Origin: Marinilactibacillus sp. Marseille-P9653
Lineage (GTDB): Bacteria; Bacillota; Bacilli; Lactobacillales; Carnobacteriaceae_A
Assembly (NCBI RefSeq): GCF_916618885.1
Contig: NZ_CAKAKH010000001.1
Coordinates: 186,001-250,000 of the forward strand
DNA length: 64,000 bases
Direction: 5' to 3'
In this document: positions 15,352 to 23,900 of the stretch, one piece after another
How the letters are laid out: each line of letters begins with the position of its first letter
Numbering within the stretch: the stretch's first letter is position 1
The notes under the pieces: model-generated
Databases searched by the model: none
The model's input: only the letters and a program-made list of their open reading frames with translations
Told to the model about the DNA's origin: nothing
Position numbers and translations under genes: made by a program

Positions 15352-16233
15352 ATGAGTACAGAAAATAGAAATCAAAAGTCAATGGAATTGGACCGCTTAT
15401 CTATAAAAGAAATGACGCAATTGATGAATGAAGAAGATGCGACTGTTCCAACTGTCATCCAGGAGAATCTTGATGCAATCAACCAATTGATTGAAGCGGT
15501 ATTCGAACGTATGGAAAAAGGTGGACGCTTATTTTATATTGGCGCTGGAACAAGTGGGCGTTTAGGGATACTAGATGCAGCAGAATGTGTTCCGACTTTT
15601 GGTATTTCACCTGAATGGGTGCAAGGCATCATAGCCGGTGGAGAAAAAGCAGTCGTAGAAGCGGTAGAAGGAGCAGAAGATTCTTCAGAATTGGCCGAAG
15701 AAGATTTGAAACGTGTCAGATTGAGCGAAAAAGATGTCGTGATCGGTATTGCCGCAAGTGGAAGAACGCCTTACGTAAAAGGGGCACTTCGTTATGCGCA
15801 TTCCGTTGGTGCTCAAACTGGTTCCATTTCCAATAACGCAGATGCAGCCATCAGTGAGCTGGCAAACTTCCCTGTAGAAGTCGCAACTGGCCCAGAAGTA
15901 TTAACTGGATCTACGAGACTAAAAGCTGGGACGGCTCAGAAACTTGTGCTGAATATGATCTCTACAGTGACTATGGTAAAATTGGGTAAAGCTTACGAGA
16001 ATTTGATGGTCGATGTTCAGGCGACAAATGAAAAATTGGTTGATCGTTCCAAAAGAATCATTATGGAAGCGACAGAGTGCTCATTTGAAGAAGCTGAAAA
16101 GTACTACCAAGAATCCGGTTCTGTCAAAACAGCCATCGTTCAGATTCTAGCCAACACAACCGTGGAAAATGCAAATGCGCTGCTAGAAAAACATAATGGT
16201 CGCGTACGTCAGTCCATTCAATCAACACAATAA
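15352..16233 (+). CDS. murQ: N-acetylmuramic acid 6-phosphate etherase
   Basis: The 293-residue SIS-domain protein removes the lactyl ether from MurNAc-6-phosphate to give GlcNAc-6-phosphate and D-lactate. The family signature FYIGAGTSGRLGILDAAECV (near residue 60) and the block VATGPEVLTGSTRLKAGTAQ are complete. Length is normal for the family. Its ATG directly follows the mupG stop, and GGAGG lies within the end of mupG, so translation is probably coupled. Together with mupG and murR it forms a muramic acid recycling operon. Confidence 0.93.
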   Translation: MSTENRNQKSMELDRLSIKEMTQLMNEEDATVPTVIQENLDAINQLIEAVFERMEKGGRLFYIGAGTSGRLGILDAAECVPTFGISPEWVQGIIAGGEKAVVEAVEGAEDSSELAEEDLKRVRLSEKDVVIGIAASGRTPYVKGALRYAHSVGAQTGSISNNADAAISELANFPVEVATGPEVLTGSTRLKAGTAQKLVLNMISTVTMVKLGKAYENLMVDVQATNEKLVDRSKRIIMEATECSFEEAEKYYQESGSVKTAIVQILANTTVENANALLEKHNGRVRQSIQSTQ

Positions 16234-16269
16234 AAGCTAGTTCACTAGAAGCATCAAAGGACGGATCAT

Positions 16270-17121
16270 ATGACGGAGAAAAACATTTTAGGAAGAATCA
16301 ATAGTATTGCAGACCAACTACCCAAAGCGGAAAAGAAAATTGCTCAGTTTATTTTAGATAAGCCAGAAGAAGTCGTGAACATGACGGCTTCCAAGTTAGG
16401 AAAAGCTTCTGATTCGAGTGCTGCTACCGTTATCAGGTTGTGTAAGCGAGTAGATATCTCAAGTTTCACTCAGCTCAAGGTGCTGATTTCAAGAGAAGTC
16501 ACACAAAGCAATCCGGTCGGTTATTCAGATATCACGCCAGACGAACCGCTGGAAGATATTATGGATAAGTTGCTTGGAAACGCGTTTCAAACGATGCAAG
16601 ATACGGTTTCTGTTATTCAAGAGCAACCTTTACTGGAAGCGGTAGAAGTTATGAAAGCTTCTTCCATCATCTATCTATTTGGAATCGGTGCTTCGAGCTT
16701 GGTAGCAGAAAATATTGCGCACAAATGGAGTAGAATCGGAAAAACATGTATCAGTTTCAAAGATCCACATGCCTTGCTTGCAGCAATGTCTTCTACAAAA
16801 AAAGGGCAGGTTTTTATTGGGATTTCCAATTCAGGAGAGACAAAGGAAATTGTCAAAATCATGGAATTGGCTAAAGAAAATGGGAGTCAAACGATTGCAC
16901 TAACCCAGTTTGGTAAAAATAGTTTAACGAAAAAGGCAGACATCTCACTACAACACGTTAGAGCACAAGAAGGAGCCGTCAGAAGTGCCGCGACCAGTTC
17001 TTTACACGCTCAGTTTATTTTAGTAGATATCTTATTCTATGCGTATGCTTCAAAAAACTATGATAAAATTATTGATCAAATAAAATATTCAAGAGAGCAA
17101 ATCGAGCATTATAGTTCGTAA
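16270..17121 (+). CDS. murR: RpiR/MurR-family transcriptional regulator
   Basis: The 283-residue protein has an N-terminal HTH_6 domain (1-77, with LPKAEKKIAQFILDKPEEVV and TASKLGKASDSSAATVIRLC) and a C-terminal SIS domain (about 125-260, YLFGIGASSLVAENIAHKW). Members of this family sense phosphosugars. Because it is the third gene after mupG and murQ, its ligand is probably MurNAc-6-phosphate and its target the palindrome at 14216-14230. The symbol rests on this context. A terminator follows. Confidence 0.8.
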   Translation: MTEKNILGRINSIADQLPKAEKKIAQFILDKPEEVVNMTASKLGKASDSSAATVIRLCKRVDISSFTQLKVLISREVTQSNPVGYSDITPDEPLEDIMDKLLGNAFQTMQDTVSVIQEQPLLEAVEVMKASSIIYLFGIGASSLVAENIAHKWSRIGKTCISFKDPHALLAAMSSTKKGQVFIGISNSGETKEIVKIMELAKENGSQTIALTQFGKNSLTKKADISLQHVRAQEGAVRSAATSSLHAQFILVDILFYAYASKNYDKIIDQIKYSREQIEHYSS

Positions 17122-17169
17122 ATTTTTTACGTCGTGTGAAACCGTAAAACAATTCAAATAACGCACAAT

Positions 17170-17222
17170 AAGCCAACTTACTTACAGTGGATTGAAATCT
17201 GACGTGAACGGTTGGCTTTTTT
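17170..17222 (+). terminator. Terminator after murR
   Basis: AAGCCAAC (17170-17177) pairs with GTTGGCTT (17211-17218), followed by a T run. The loop is long, about 33 bases. Confidence 0.6.
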
Positions 17223-17262
17223 GTATTTGTTCTATTCGTTACGACAAACTGGAGGGATTGTT

Positions 17263-17778
17263 GTGAAAAAGTATAATTCGATAAACTGGAGTATTAGATT
17301 GAAAGAATTGGTAGTAGATTATGTAGCAATCCTAGTCTATCTAATAGGATTATTGATCGTAAATTTGATTATTTATTTTTTCGTACTAGATGGTGTACCT
17401 AACTTTACAATGGATCAAGCAAAAATCGTTGCGACGGTAGAGTCAGTTATTCCGATTGTTATTTGGTTTACGGTCATGGACTATAAGAAGCCTTTTGGAA
17501 CATTTGGTAAGCGAAAAGCAAAGCTTGAAGTGGTGTATATGAACCGATCGTTCTGGAGAAGCTTAATTCGAAATGTTGTTAAGTTTCTTCCTTGGCAACT
17601 TGCACACTTAGGTGTCATTGAAGGAATCTACACAGAATTTGAAACGATTGGTTCAATTCTGTTGACCAATGCGGGTATTCTTCTAGGATTGATATTATTC
17701 GGGATGGGATTTTTTCGGAAAGACCGACGTCATTTAGGAGATCTTTTGGCTGGAACACAGGTTACCTCGAAAAAATAG
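17263..17778 (+). CDS. RDD family membrane protein
   Basis: The 171-residue protein starts at GTG 17263, chosen because GGAGGG lies six bases upstream; a longer frame from 17212 would begin inside the terminator. It has three to four predicted membrane helices and the C-terminal segment KDRRHLGDLLAGTQV, the hallmark of RDD proteins, with the matching N-terminal RLKELVVDYVAIL. RDD proteins are widespread and mostly uncharacterised; some may be ion transporters. It is followed closely by a convergent gene. Confidence 0.75.
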   Translation: MKKYNSINWSIRLKELVVDYVAILVYLIGLLIVNLIIYFFVLDGVPNFTMDQAKIVATVESVIPIVIWFTVMDYKKPFGTFGKRKAKLEVVYMNRSFWRSLIRNVVKFLPWQLAHLGVIEGIYTEFETIGSILLTNAGILLGLILFGMGFFRKDRRHLGDLLAGTQVTSKK

Positions 17779-17792
17779 AGAAATTGCCAACG

Positions 17793-18392
17793 TTAATTTG
17801 TATATTGACTATCATACTCCATTTGTTTGGCGGTTTCTTTGGCTGTAGAAGCACCTAAAATTTTACCGACAAGGTAAAGGGATAATTCAATGCCCGCACT
17901 AATGCCTGCAGATGTTAGGATGTGACCTTCATCTACAAATTTTGTGTTTCGTTTTACGTTAAGCGAGGGGAAGTTATCCGCTAGCCTGTCTAAAGCACTA
18001 AAATGCGTCGTTACTGTTTTATTTTCAAGTAGCCCCGCTTTCGCTAGTAGGAATGCACCGGTACAGACAGAAGTCGTATAGTCCGTTTTTTGATCTTGTT
18101 CTTTTAGCCATTGATGTAAGTCTTGATTATGTAGTTCAATTTCACGTGCTCCATATCCACCGGGGACGACAAGAATATCCAAATCTGGATGACTCTCAAA
18201 GCTGTAATCAGGTAGTACGCGAAGGCCGTTTCTAGCTTTAATCATCTGGCCATCTTGAGAAATCGTAACAACCTTAAAAGGTTTATCTTTTTCAGAATGA
18301 TCTTCTGTAACGGAGAAGACTTCAAAAGGTCCTGCGAAATCTAGCACTTCAACTTCATTAAACAAAAGAATGCCAACGATTTTCTGTTTCAT
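17793..18392 (-). CDS. DJ-1/PfpI family protein
   Basis: The 199-residue protein has the class I glutamine amidotransferase-like fold of the DJ-1/PfpI superfamily. The nucleophile elbow is TTSVCTGAFLLAKAGLL, with the reactive Cys near residue 110, and VVPGGYGAREIE supplies the glycine-rich loop. The partner His is probably in VTTHFSALDRL. The closest type is the group annotated as transcription regulator-like DJ-1 proteins or isonitrile hydratase-like, but there is no DNA-binding domain here. The function is unknown. AAAGGAGCG precedes the ATG. It is a single-gene unit. Confidence 0.75.
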   Translation of the reverse strand: MKQKIVGILLFNEVEVLDFAGPFEVFSVTEDHSEKDKPFKVVTISQDGQMIKARNGLRVLPDYSFESHPDLDILVVPGGYGAREIELHNQDLHQWLKEQDQKTDYTTSVCTGAFLLAKAGLLENKTVTTHFSALDRLADNFPSLNVKRNTKFVDEGHILTSAGISAGIELSLYLVGKILGASTAKETAKQMEYDSQYTN

Positions 18393-18437
18393 TATGAACG
18401 CTCCTTTTTATATTCAAGCATATTTCTATAGTAGTAT

Positions 18438-18480
18438 AAAAAAACCATCCAAATGGGGGCAACCCAGTTGGATGGTTTTA
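18438..18480 (-). terminator. Terminator after the YtxH gene
   Basis: AAAACCATCCAA (18441-18452) pairs with 18468-18479; on the minus strand the hairpin ends in a T run. Confidence 0.8.
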
Positions 18481-18497
18481 ATTTCAGACTAAAAAGA

Positions 18498-18869
18498 TTA
18501 GTTGTTGTTAGAGTTGTTAGATGCTTTATCGACTTCTTTTGAAACGTCGTTTGCAGCTTGTTTTGTTGTTGATTTTACATCTTCAGAAGCACTTACAGCT
18601 TCAGATTTGATATCTTCAGATGCAGAATGCAATTGTTCTTTAAGATCTTGTGCTGTTTTAGCTAAAGTAATCTTGATGTTTTCTGTTGCTTCACTTGCTG
18701 CATGAGAAACTTCTTCTGATTTTCCTTTAGCCATGCTTGCATAGTCATTTGCCATGTCTTTTTTCTCGTTCATCATTTTAGAAATGTCTCCACGTGTTTC
18801 TTTACCGCTTTTAGGTGCGAATAATAAAGCTACTACTGCACCAAATAGTGCGCCTTTGATAAATTTCAT
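18498..18869 (-). CDS. YtxH domain-containing protein
   Basis: The 123-residue protein begins MKFIKGALFGAVVALLFAPK then SGKETR, the membrane-anchored YtxH domain. The rest (about 30-115) is a Lys/Glu/Ala/Ser-rich helical repeat region and ends in an Asn-rich tail (SNNSNNN). Such proteins are linked to general stress regulons in Firmicutes. The second of two in-frame ATGs is preferred because AGGAGG is only two bases from the first but eight from the second. Confidence 0.75.
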   Translation of the reverse strand: MKFIKGALFGAVVALLFAPKSGKETRGDISKMMNEKKDMANDYASMAKGKSEEVSHAASEATENIKITLAKTAQDLKEQLHSASEDIKSEAVSASEDVKSTTKQAANDVSKEVDKASNNSNNN

Positions 18870-19130
18870 AGTCATTTCCTCCTAATATCTAATTGCATTA
18901 ATAGTTCTTTCTCCTCATTATAGCGAATGTTATCGAACTTTCAAACAAGAAGCACTTACAAATTCAAAAATACAAAAGGTAAGAAGATGAAATCTTCTAA
19001 TTTATACTACTCTAAACTAAATAACATCCGTCTAAAAAAACTAGCCGAAATCTAAAAGCTTGTTTCTAAAATGGGTAAAAATAGAGGACAAGATAAGAAT
19101 TCGTTACGATTGAGTTGATTTGACAAGGGG

Positions 19131-19145
19131 GCAACGAATCGTTGC
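19131..19145. promoter_or_regulatory. Perfect palindrome, possible operator
   Basis: GCAACGAATCGTTGC is a perfect 7+1+7 palindrome. It follows TTGACA (19119-19124) by six bases. No recognisable regulator gene is adjacent, so what binds it is unknown. Confidence 0.4.
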
Positions 19146-19269
19146 TCATTGTTTTGAGTTAAATAGCGTATAGTGTTTACATAAGATACAAGAAAAACAT
19201 TATTTAGTGATGTTCAATGATAGGTATGATTTACCTGTTAAATATGTTCGGTTTCTATTTAGAAGAACA

Positions 19270-19298
19270 TTGTTATGTTATTGAGGTTTTGGTACAAT
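19270..19298 (+). promoter_or_regulatory. Possible promoter of the export operon
   Basis: TTGTTA (19270-19275), a 17-base spacer and TACAAT (19293-19298). Confidence 0.45.
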
Positions 19299-19487
19299 TT
19301 TAATAGTTCGAGACTTTGTACGTTGAAACACATGATGATCGTTTTATTCAATTATTTTAAGCATATTTTCTCATCGAGAATCAGCTGTACAATAAAAGTC
19401 AAAAAGGAGTGTTGATTGGGAGACGAATGACGATTTATGGATAAGTTGTGGAAAAAATAGATCATTAAATTTAAAGGAGCATACTTA

Positions 19488-20027
19488 ATGAATGAAGAAG
19501 TAACCGTTAATCAAAGCAAGACCTTTCCATGGGGGGCGCTAGCAATATACGTAGTCGTTGTACTTGGAATAGCAGTATATGAAGTGTTTCTGACAGATTC
19601 AATGATTCCAGAAGGTATTGATACAGAATCTCTGGCTGCTTTTGGAGTCATTGGCGCAATAGTTGGTGTAATTTTCTTGGTCATTGCTACAGCAATTCAA
19701 TACGCCTTTATAAAATTTCCAACTCAATGGGTCTCAAAAGAAGAATATGTTTATAAATATGACATCTGGTCTGCGCTATTTTATTCAGGTGCAATTGGAG
19801 CGGTCATCAACTTTATAGTCGGACAGCTTGGATATGCAGAAAACTTAATTTTGGGGTCTGTAGTCAGTGTAATAACGACTGTGGTATTTTTACTATTTTA
19901 TTTCTCAGGTGAAGAAAAAGAAAGTCACATCAAACGTGCCATCATAATTGTTCGAGTAGCATGGTTGGTTATTGGAATTGTCTTGGCGATTGCCATTCAA
20001 ACCATCGGAAACAATATTTTACTTTAA
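19488..20027 (+). CDS. Small membrane protein of the export operon (YknW-like by position)
   Basis: The 179-residue protein has four to five predicted membrane helices (about 14-32, 48-72, 90-115, 120-135, 150-175) and no signal peptide. I do not recognise the family from sequence alone. It is the first gene before an adaptor, ATPase and permease set, the place taken in Bacillus by YknW, a Yip1-type membrane protein needed for assembly of the YknXYZ exporter. That role is inferred from position. AAAGGAG lies before the ATG. Confidence 0.55.
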   Translation: MNEEVTVNQSKTFPWGALAIYVVVVLGIAVYEVFLTDSMIPEGIDTESLAAFGVIGAIVGVIFLVIATAIQYAFIKFPTQWVSKEEYVYKYDIWSALFYSGAIGAVINFIVGQLGYAENLILGSVVSVITTVVFLLFYFSGEEKESHIKRAIIIVRVAWLVIGIVLAIAIQTIGNNILL

Positions 20028-20047
20028 TTGAAAGAAGGACAGAAAAA

Positions 20048-21310
20048 TTGAAAAAATCTACTAAACCAACACCTACTCGCTCTTTTTCTAAGCGGGTTGG
20101 TGATAAAAAGGGGTTAATTACAGTAGGCATCATTGCTGTATTGATTGCCATCTTTTTTATCGTTCAAGCTTTTCAGGGTTCTGCTATTGGGACTGAAACA
20201 GAACAGTTTTATTCTATTTATACCGTTAGAGAAGAAGATCCAGTATTATTTGATGGGATCGTTCAAGCATCCGAAGTTCAAGAAGAATATTACGATGCGT
20301 CAAACGGAGTTATTGGTGAACTACTCGTCGAAAACGGTCAAGAAGTAGAAGAAGGCACAGACTTATTTACATATACAAATGAAGAAAATCAGCAATTATT
20401 AAATGAACAAAATCGTCAGTATAGTCGATTAGAAAAAAGGCGTTCTGAAGCTGAAACCGAACTGGCTAACGCGCGTAAAGCATCCGAAACAGCGGACGCA
20501 AATATCACTAAAAGTAACCGTACAATTGAATCTGCCGGACAAAGTCAATTAGACCAGGTAGACGAAGAAAGTGAACAGTTTACGGTGAATACAGAACTAG
20601 ACACAGCTCAAAATGATCTTTTGCGTTACGAGTCGGATAAAGCGGAAGCAGACGCTACAGTTGATTCTGCTCAAATGTCTATAAGAGATTTGAACGAACA
20701 GATGGAAGATATAGAATTTGAAATCGAGCGGTTACGTGGAGATATTACAACAACGGTTCAAGCGAATTTTGATGGGATTATCGAGTTGAATCAACCGAAC
20801 ATTTCAAGTATTCAAGCAAGTGAGGAACCAGTTATTCGTTTGATGTCAAAAGAACAGAAAATCGATGCATCTGTTTCTGAGTATGATTACGACAAAATCA
20901 CTTTAGAGGATACAGTGGAAATCAGTTTGATCACTTCAGATAGAGTTTTAGGCGGTACCGTTACAAAACTGAGTACGTTGCCCATGCAAGCAAGTAGTGA
21001 AGGAGGTTCTTCTTCTTCCAGATATCCTTTTACTGTTATTCCAGAAGAATCTATTCAATACGGCTTTTCTGTTCAAATCGGAGTGGATGAAGGGATCGTT
21101 TACTTACCGCAGTCGGTCGTAATCGAAGAAGAAGAAGGGACTATTGTCTTTGTTCATAATGAAGGTATTGTAGAACGCCGCGAGGTTCAAGTCACTGAGG
21201 ATGGAAGCTTGTATATCCTAGAATCCGGTCTTGAAATGGATGAAGAAGTGATTATGGATCCGGATATGGAACTGGCTGATGGAGACGAAGTCGGTGTGTT
21301 TTATGATTAA
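20048..21310 (+). CDS. Membrane-fusion (HlyD/MacA-like) adaptor subunit of ABC exporter
   Basis: The 420-residue protein starts at TTG 20048 with AGAAGGAC upstream. A cytoplasmic basic N-terminus is followed by one membrane helix (about 20-42), a lipoyl-like strand pair (GVIGELLVENGQEVEEGTDL), a long Gln/Glu/Ala coiled coil (about 115-230) and beta-rich C-terminal domains. This is the layout of MacA and YknX adaptors. In Gram-positive cells such adaptors sit outside the membrane and couple to a MacB-type permease. Its stop lies eight bases inside the ATPase gene (ATGATTAA), a coupled overlap. Confidence 0.8.
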   Translation: MKKSTKPTPTRSFSKRVGDKKGLITVGIIAVLIAIFFIVQAFQGSAIGTETEQFYSIYTVREEDPVLFDGIVQASEVQEEYYDASNGVIGELLVENGQEVEEGTDLFTYTNEENQQLLNEQNRQYSRLEKRRSEAETELANARKASETADANITKSNRTIESAGQSQLDQVDEESEQFTVNTELDTAQNDLLRYESDKAEADATVDSAQMSIRDLNEQMEDIEFEIERLRGDITTTVQANFDGIIELNQPNISSIQASEEPVIRLMSKEQKIDASVSEYDYDKITLEDTVEISLITSDRVLGGTVTKLSTLPMQASSEGGSSSSRYPFTVIPEESIQYGFSVQIGVDEGIVYLPQSVVIEEEEGTIVFVHNEGIVERREVQVTEDGSLYILESGLEMDEEVIMDPDMELADGDEVGVFYD

Positions 21311-21977
21311 GCTGGAAAAAATTCGTAAAGCGTACAAAGCAGATAACGACTGGATTCCGGTATTAAAAGATGTGGATCTTGAAGTGAGGGAAAAAGACTT
21401 TCTAGCGATCATGGGACCTTCTGGTTCTGGGAAATCAACTTTACTCAATTTGATTGGTTTTGTGGACCGTCATTATTTAGGGAATTACAACCTTGAAGGA
21501 GAAATTGTGACGTCTAAAGGAGACGCAGATCTATCTCACTTACGAAATCAGCGGGTAGGATTTGTTTTTCAACAATTTAATTTAATTGAGACCTTAACGA
21601 TTGAAGAAAATGTTGAATTACCGTTACTTTATGATGGCTGGAATTATTCTCAGACTAAAAGTAAAGTTCAAGAACTCCTTGAGAAATTAGGAATAGGAGA
21701 CAAGGGTAAGAAATATCCAAAACAATTGTCCGGTGGCCAGCAACAAAGAGCTGCAATCGCGCGTGCAATCATCAATGATCCGGATTTCATATTAGCAGAT
21801 GAACCAACAGGTGCGTTAGATACACAGACATCCAGTGACATTATGAACGTATTCAAAACATTAAATGAAGAAGAAGGCGTGACCATTATTTTAGTCACGC
21901 ATGATCCTTCTACGGTCGAGTACTGTAACAGAGTCGTTCATATGCAGGATGGCGTATTGACCGAAGAAGTGAGGTAA
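21303..21977 (+). CDS. ABC exporter ATPase, MacB/LolD type
   Basis: The 224-residue ATPase has Walker A GPSGSGKST, the signature LSGGQQQR, Walker B FILADEPTGALD and the switch His in LVTHD. It belongs to the LolD/MacB/YknY group that powers FtsX-like permeases. The start at 21303 overlaps the adaptor gene by eight bases; an in-frame ATG at 21279 would add eight residues and is less likely because the shorter start matches the family. The permease follows after four bases. Confidence 0.9.
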   Translation: MIKLEKIRKAYKADNDWIPVLKDVDLEVREKDFLAIMGPSGSGKSTLLNLIGFVDRHYLGNYNLEGEIVTSKGDADLSHLRNQRVGFVFQQFNLIETLTIEENVELPLLYDGWNYSQTKSKVQELLEKLGIGDKGKKYPKQLSGGQQQRAAIARAIINDPDFILADEPTGALDTQTSSDIMNVFKTLNEEEGVTIILVTHDPSTVEYCNRVVHMQDGVLTEEVR

Positions 21978-21981
21978 GAAA

Positions 21982-23187
21982 ATGAAGCCTATTGTATTTT
22001 TTAAAGGCGCGTGGAACGCGCTACTTAGAAATAAGAAACGTAGTTTTTTAACGATGATCGGAATTGTCATCGGGATTGCGGCGGTTAGTACAATCATGTC
22101 TATCGGTAGAGGATTTGAGAATTATGTTCTGGACTCTTTAAATCCTGACGAAGGAGAACTGTTAACTGTCAATATTCAATTTCAGTCAACTGATCCAGAA
22201 TGGATGTACGAGACAAATGAACCTTTATATTCTGATATGGATTTGCAATCCATTCGCTATCTTCCAGGGGTGAATGATGTAGAAGTCGTGAACACGGATT
22301 ATATGTATGCCTCTTTAGATACAATGATTGATGGAGAAGAAGGTTATGCAGATGCTACGCTGACAGAAGAGCAAGGAAGACCAGTAATAGCAGGTAGATC
22401 GCTGGATTCTATTGATAATGATCGAGAAAAAAGAGTGACCGTTGTACCTTTTTCACTAATTCAAGACGTATATAGTACAGAAGAAGATGCGATTGGAAAA
22501 GGATTAACGCTAGGCGGTCAATTGTACACGATTGTTGGTGTGCACGGAGATGAAATTGATACATCAGGTTTTTTAGGTGGCTTTATGTCTGAAGAAATCG
22601 AAATTCCTTTAAACACCTATAAACGTTATCATGATCAGTTTTCTGTAGGAAATGAAATCAGTATTACAGTCGACCGAGGCTACCTTCCTTCAGAAATAGC
22701 GGATGAGACAGTGTTCCTTTTAGAAGAAGATGGAACGATGCGTAATATGGGAAGTTACGAGTATTTCGATATGTCTGCTTTGGATGATGGTCTTTCTCAA
22801 GTATTGAGAGGTATCACCTTGTTTGTTGCAAGTGTGGCTGGTATTTCACTATTTATAGCTGGAATCGGCGTTATGAATATGATGTATATTTCTGTATCTG
22901 AACGCACAAAAGAAATCGGGATTCGACGTGCACTAGGTGCTTCTCAGAAAAGTATTCGAGCACAATTCGTTCTAGAAGGCGTGATGATGACGAGTATTGG
23001 TGGCATTGTGGGCTATTTGCTAGGATGGTTTTTCTCCGGCATCGCCTCAGTTTTCTTACCTTTTTCAACGGGAATAGATGTATTGACGATTGTTATCTGT
23101 ATCGGCGTTTCCGCTCTGGTCGGTCTGATTTTCAGTTATGCACCAGCGAATGCTGCAAGCAAAAAGGAAATCATCGAGATTCTTTAA
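21982..23187 (+). CDS. ABC exporter permease, MacB/FtsX type
   Basis: The 401-residue protein has helix 1 near residues 18-40 (KKRSFLTMIGIVIGIAAVST), a large extracellular MacB_PCD domain (about 45-260) and three C-terminal helices with SERTKEIGIRRALGASQKSI, the FtsX signature. With the upstream ATPase and adaptor it forms a mechanotransmission-type exporter. In Bacillus the related YknWXYZ protects against the SdpC toxin; similar systems handle peptides such as bacteriocins. The substrate here is unknown. Confidence 0.9.
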   Translation: MKPIVFFKGAWNALLRNKKRSFLTMIGIVIGIAAVSTIMSIGRGFENYVLDSLNPDEGELLTVNIQFQSTDPEWMYETNEPLYSDMDLQSIRYLPGVNDVEVVNTDYMYASLDTMIDGEEGYADATLTEEQGRPVIAGRSLDSIDNDREKRVTVVPFSLIQDVYSTEEDAIGKGLTLGGQLYTIVGVHGDEIDTSGFLGGFMSEEIEIPLNTYKRYHDQFSVGNEISITVDRGYLPSEIADETVFLLEEDGTMRNMGSYEYFDMSALDDGLSQVLRGITLFVASVAGISLFIAGIGVMNMMYISVSERTKEIGIRRALGASQKSIRAQFVLEGVMMTSIGGIVGYLLGWFFSGIASVFLPFSTGIDVLTIVICIGVSALVGLIFSYAPANAASKKEIIEIL

Positions 23188-23209
23188 GACTGAGGGGACG
23201 TTAGACTAG

Positions 23210-23431
23210 ATGAATCGATATGTTACATTCACCAAACATAAATTTTTTGAAGATAAGTGTAATCAGCAAAAGCAACTCGTATTCTTAGTGATTTTCTTGA
23301 TTCTTTTGTTCTTATTAAGAGATCGTCTAGATCTTTTCTTAATCACTTACACTGTAATTTACCCTATAAGTTATCTCTTAAATTGTGTAGTGCAGTTCAA
23401 AAATCAAGATAGTGAAGTACCGATAGAGTAA
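23210..23431 (+). CDS. Small hydrophobic protein, unknown
   Basis: The 73-residue protein has a basic N-terminus, two predicted membrane helices (about 23-38 and 42-60) and an acidic tail. The ribosome site is weak (GAGGGG about 14 bases upstream). It lies 22 bases after the exporter permease and before a strong terminator, so it is probably the last gene of the operon. I do not recognise it. Confidence 0.5.
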   Translation: MNRYVTFTKHKFFEDKCNQQKQLVFLVIFLILLFLLRDRLDLFLITYTVIYPISYLLNCVVQFKNQDSEVPIE

Positions 23432-23435
23432 CAGT

Positions 23436-23477
23436 AAAAACTCGAGCAAAAGAGGATATTCCTTTGCTCGAGTTTTT
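23436..23477 (+). terminator. Terminator of the export operon
   Basis: AAAAACTCGAGCAAA pairs perfectly with TTTGCTCGAGTTTTT around a 12-base loop. Confidence 0.9.
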
Positions 23478-23572
23478 ATCATTTTACTACTATGCTTTAC
23501 AACTTAGATTAGATAAAGTAAGATGATGTTAACTACTAAGCAATACAACCTAGTGAAGATTAAGGTGATGGA

Positions 23573-23887
23573 ATGAAGAAGACTCAATTATTAAAAGGTG
23601 TCCTAGAAGGATGCGTTTTATTGATTATTAAAGAAAAAGAAGTCTATGGATACGAACTGGTACAGCAACTTGAAAAATCTGGATTTGAAGACATTGTTGG
23701 TGGGACAGTTTATCCAATTTTACAAAAACTCGAAAAAAATCAATTGACGACAAGTGTCAAAAAACCGTCATCAGATGGACCAGACCGAAAATACTATCAG
23801 ATAACCGAGAAAGGCAGAGACTATTGTGACGACTTCGTTCAGAGCTGGAAAGAGCTGGAAAGCAGCGTTCATCATTTGATAGATTAA
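23573..23887 (+). CDS. PadR-family transcriptional regulator
   Basis: The 104-residue winged-helix protein has the PadR pattern KGVLEGCVLLIIKEKEVYGYE in the first helix region, GGTVYPILQKLEKNQL in the recognition helix and RKYYQITEKGRDY in the wing. PadR repressors commonly control adjacent membrane or transport genes and respond to small molecules or membrane stress. The gene sits 13 bases before the first DUF1129-like gene, so it probably controls its own operon. AAGGTGATGG precedes the ATG. Confidence 0.9.
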   Translation: MKKTQLLKGVLEGCVLLIIKEKEVYGYELVQQLEKSGFEDIVGGTVYPILQKLEKNQLTTSVKKPSSDGPDRKYYQITEKGRDYCDDFVQSWKELESSVHHLID

Positions 23888-23900
23888 AGGAGGAGATAAT

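Larger units (their letters stand above)
18870..19487. other. 610-base intergenic region
   Basis: No supported open frame is present. It contains the upstream region of the YtxH gene on the left, a perfect palindrome (19131-19145), and a likely promoter (19270-19298) for the export operon. The long distance from that promoter to the first start (about 190 bases) leaves room for a regulated leader, but I see no convincing terminator in it. Confidence 0.5.
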
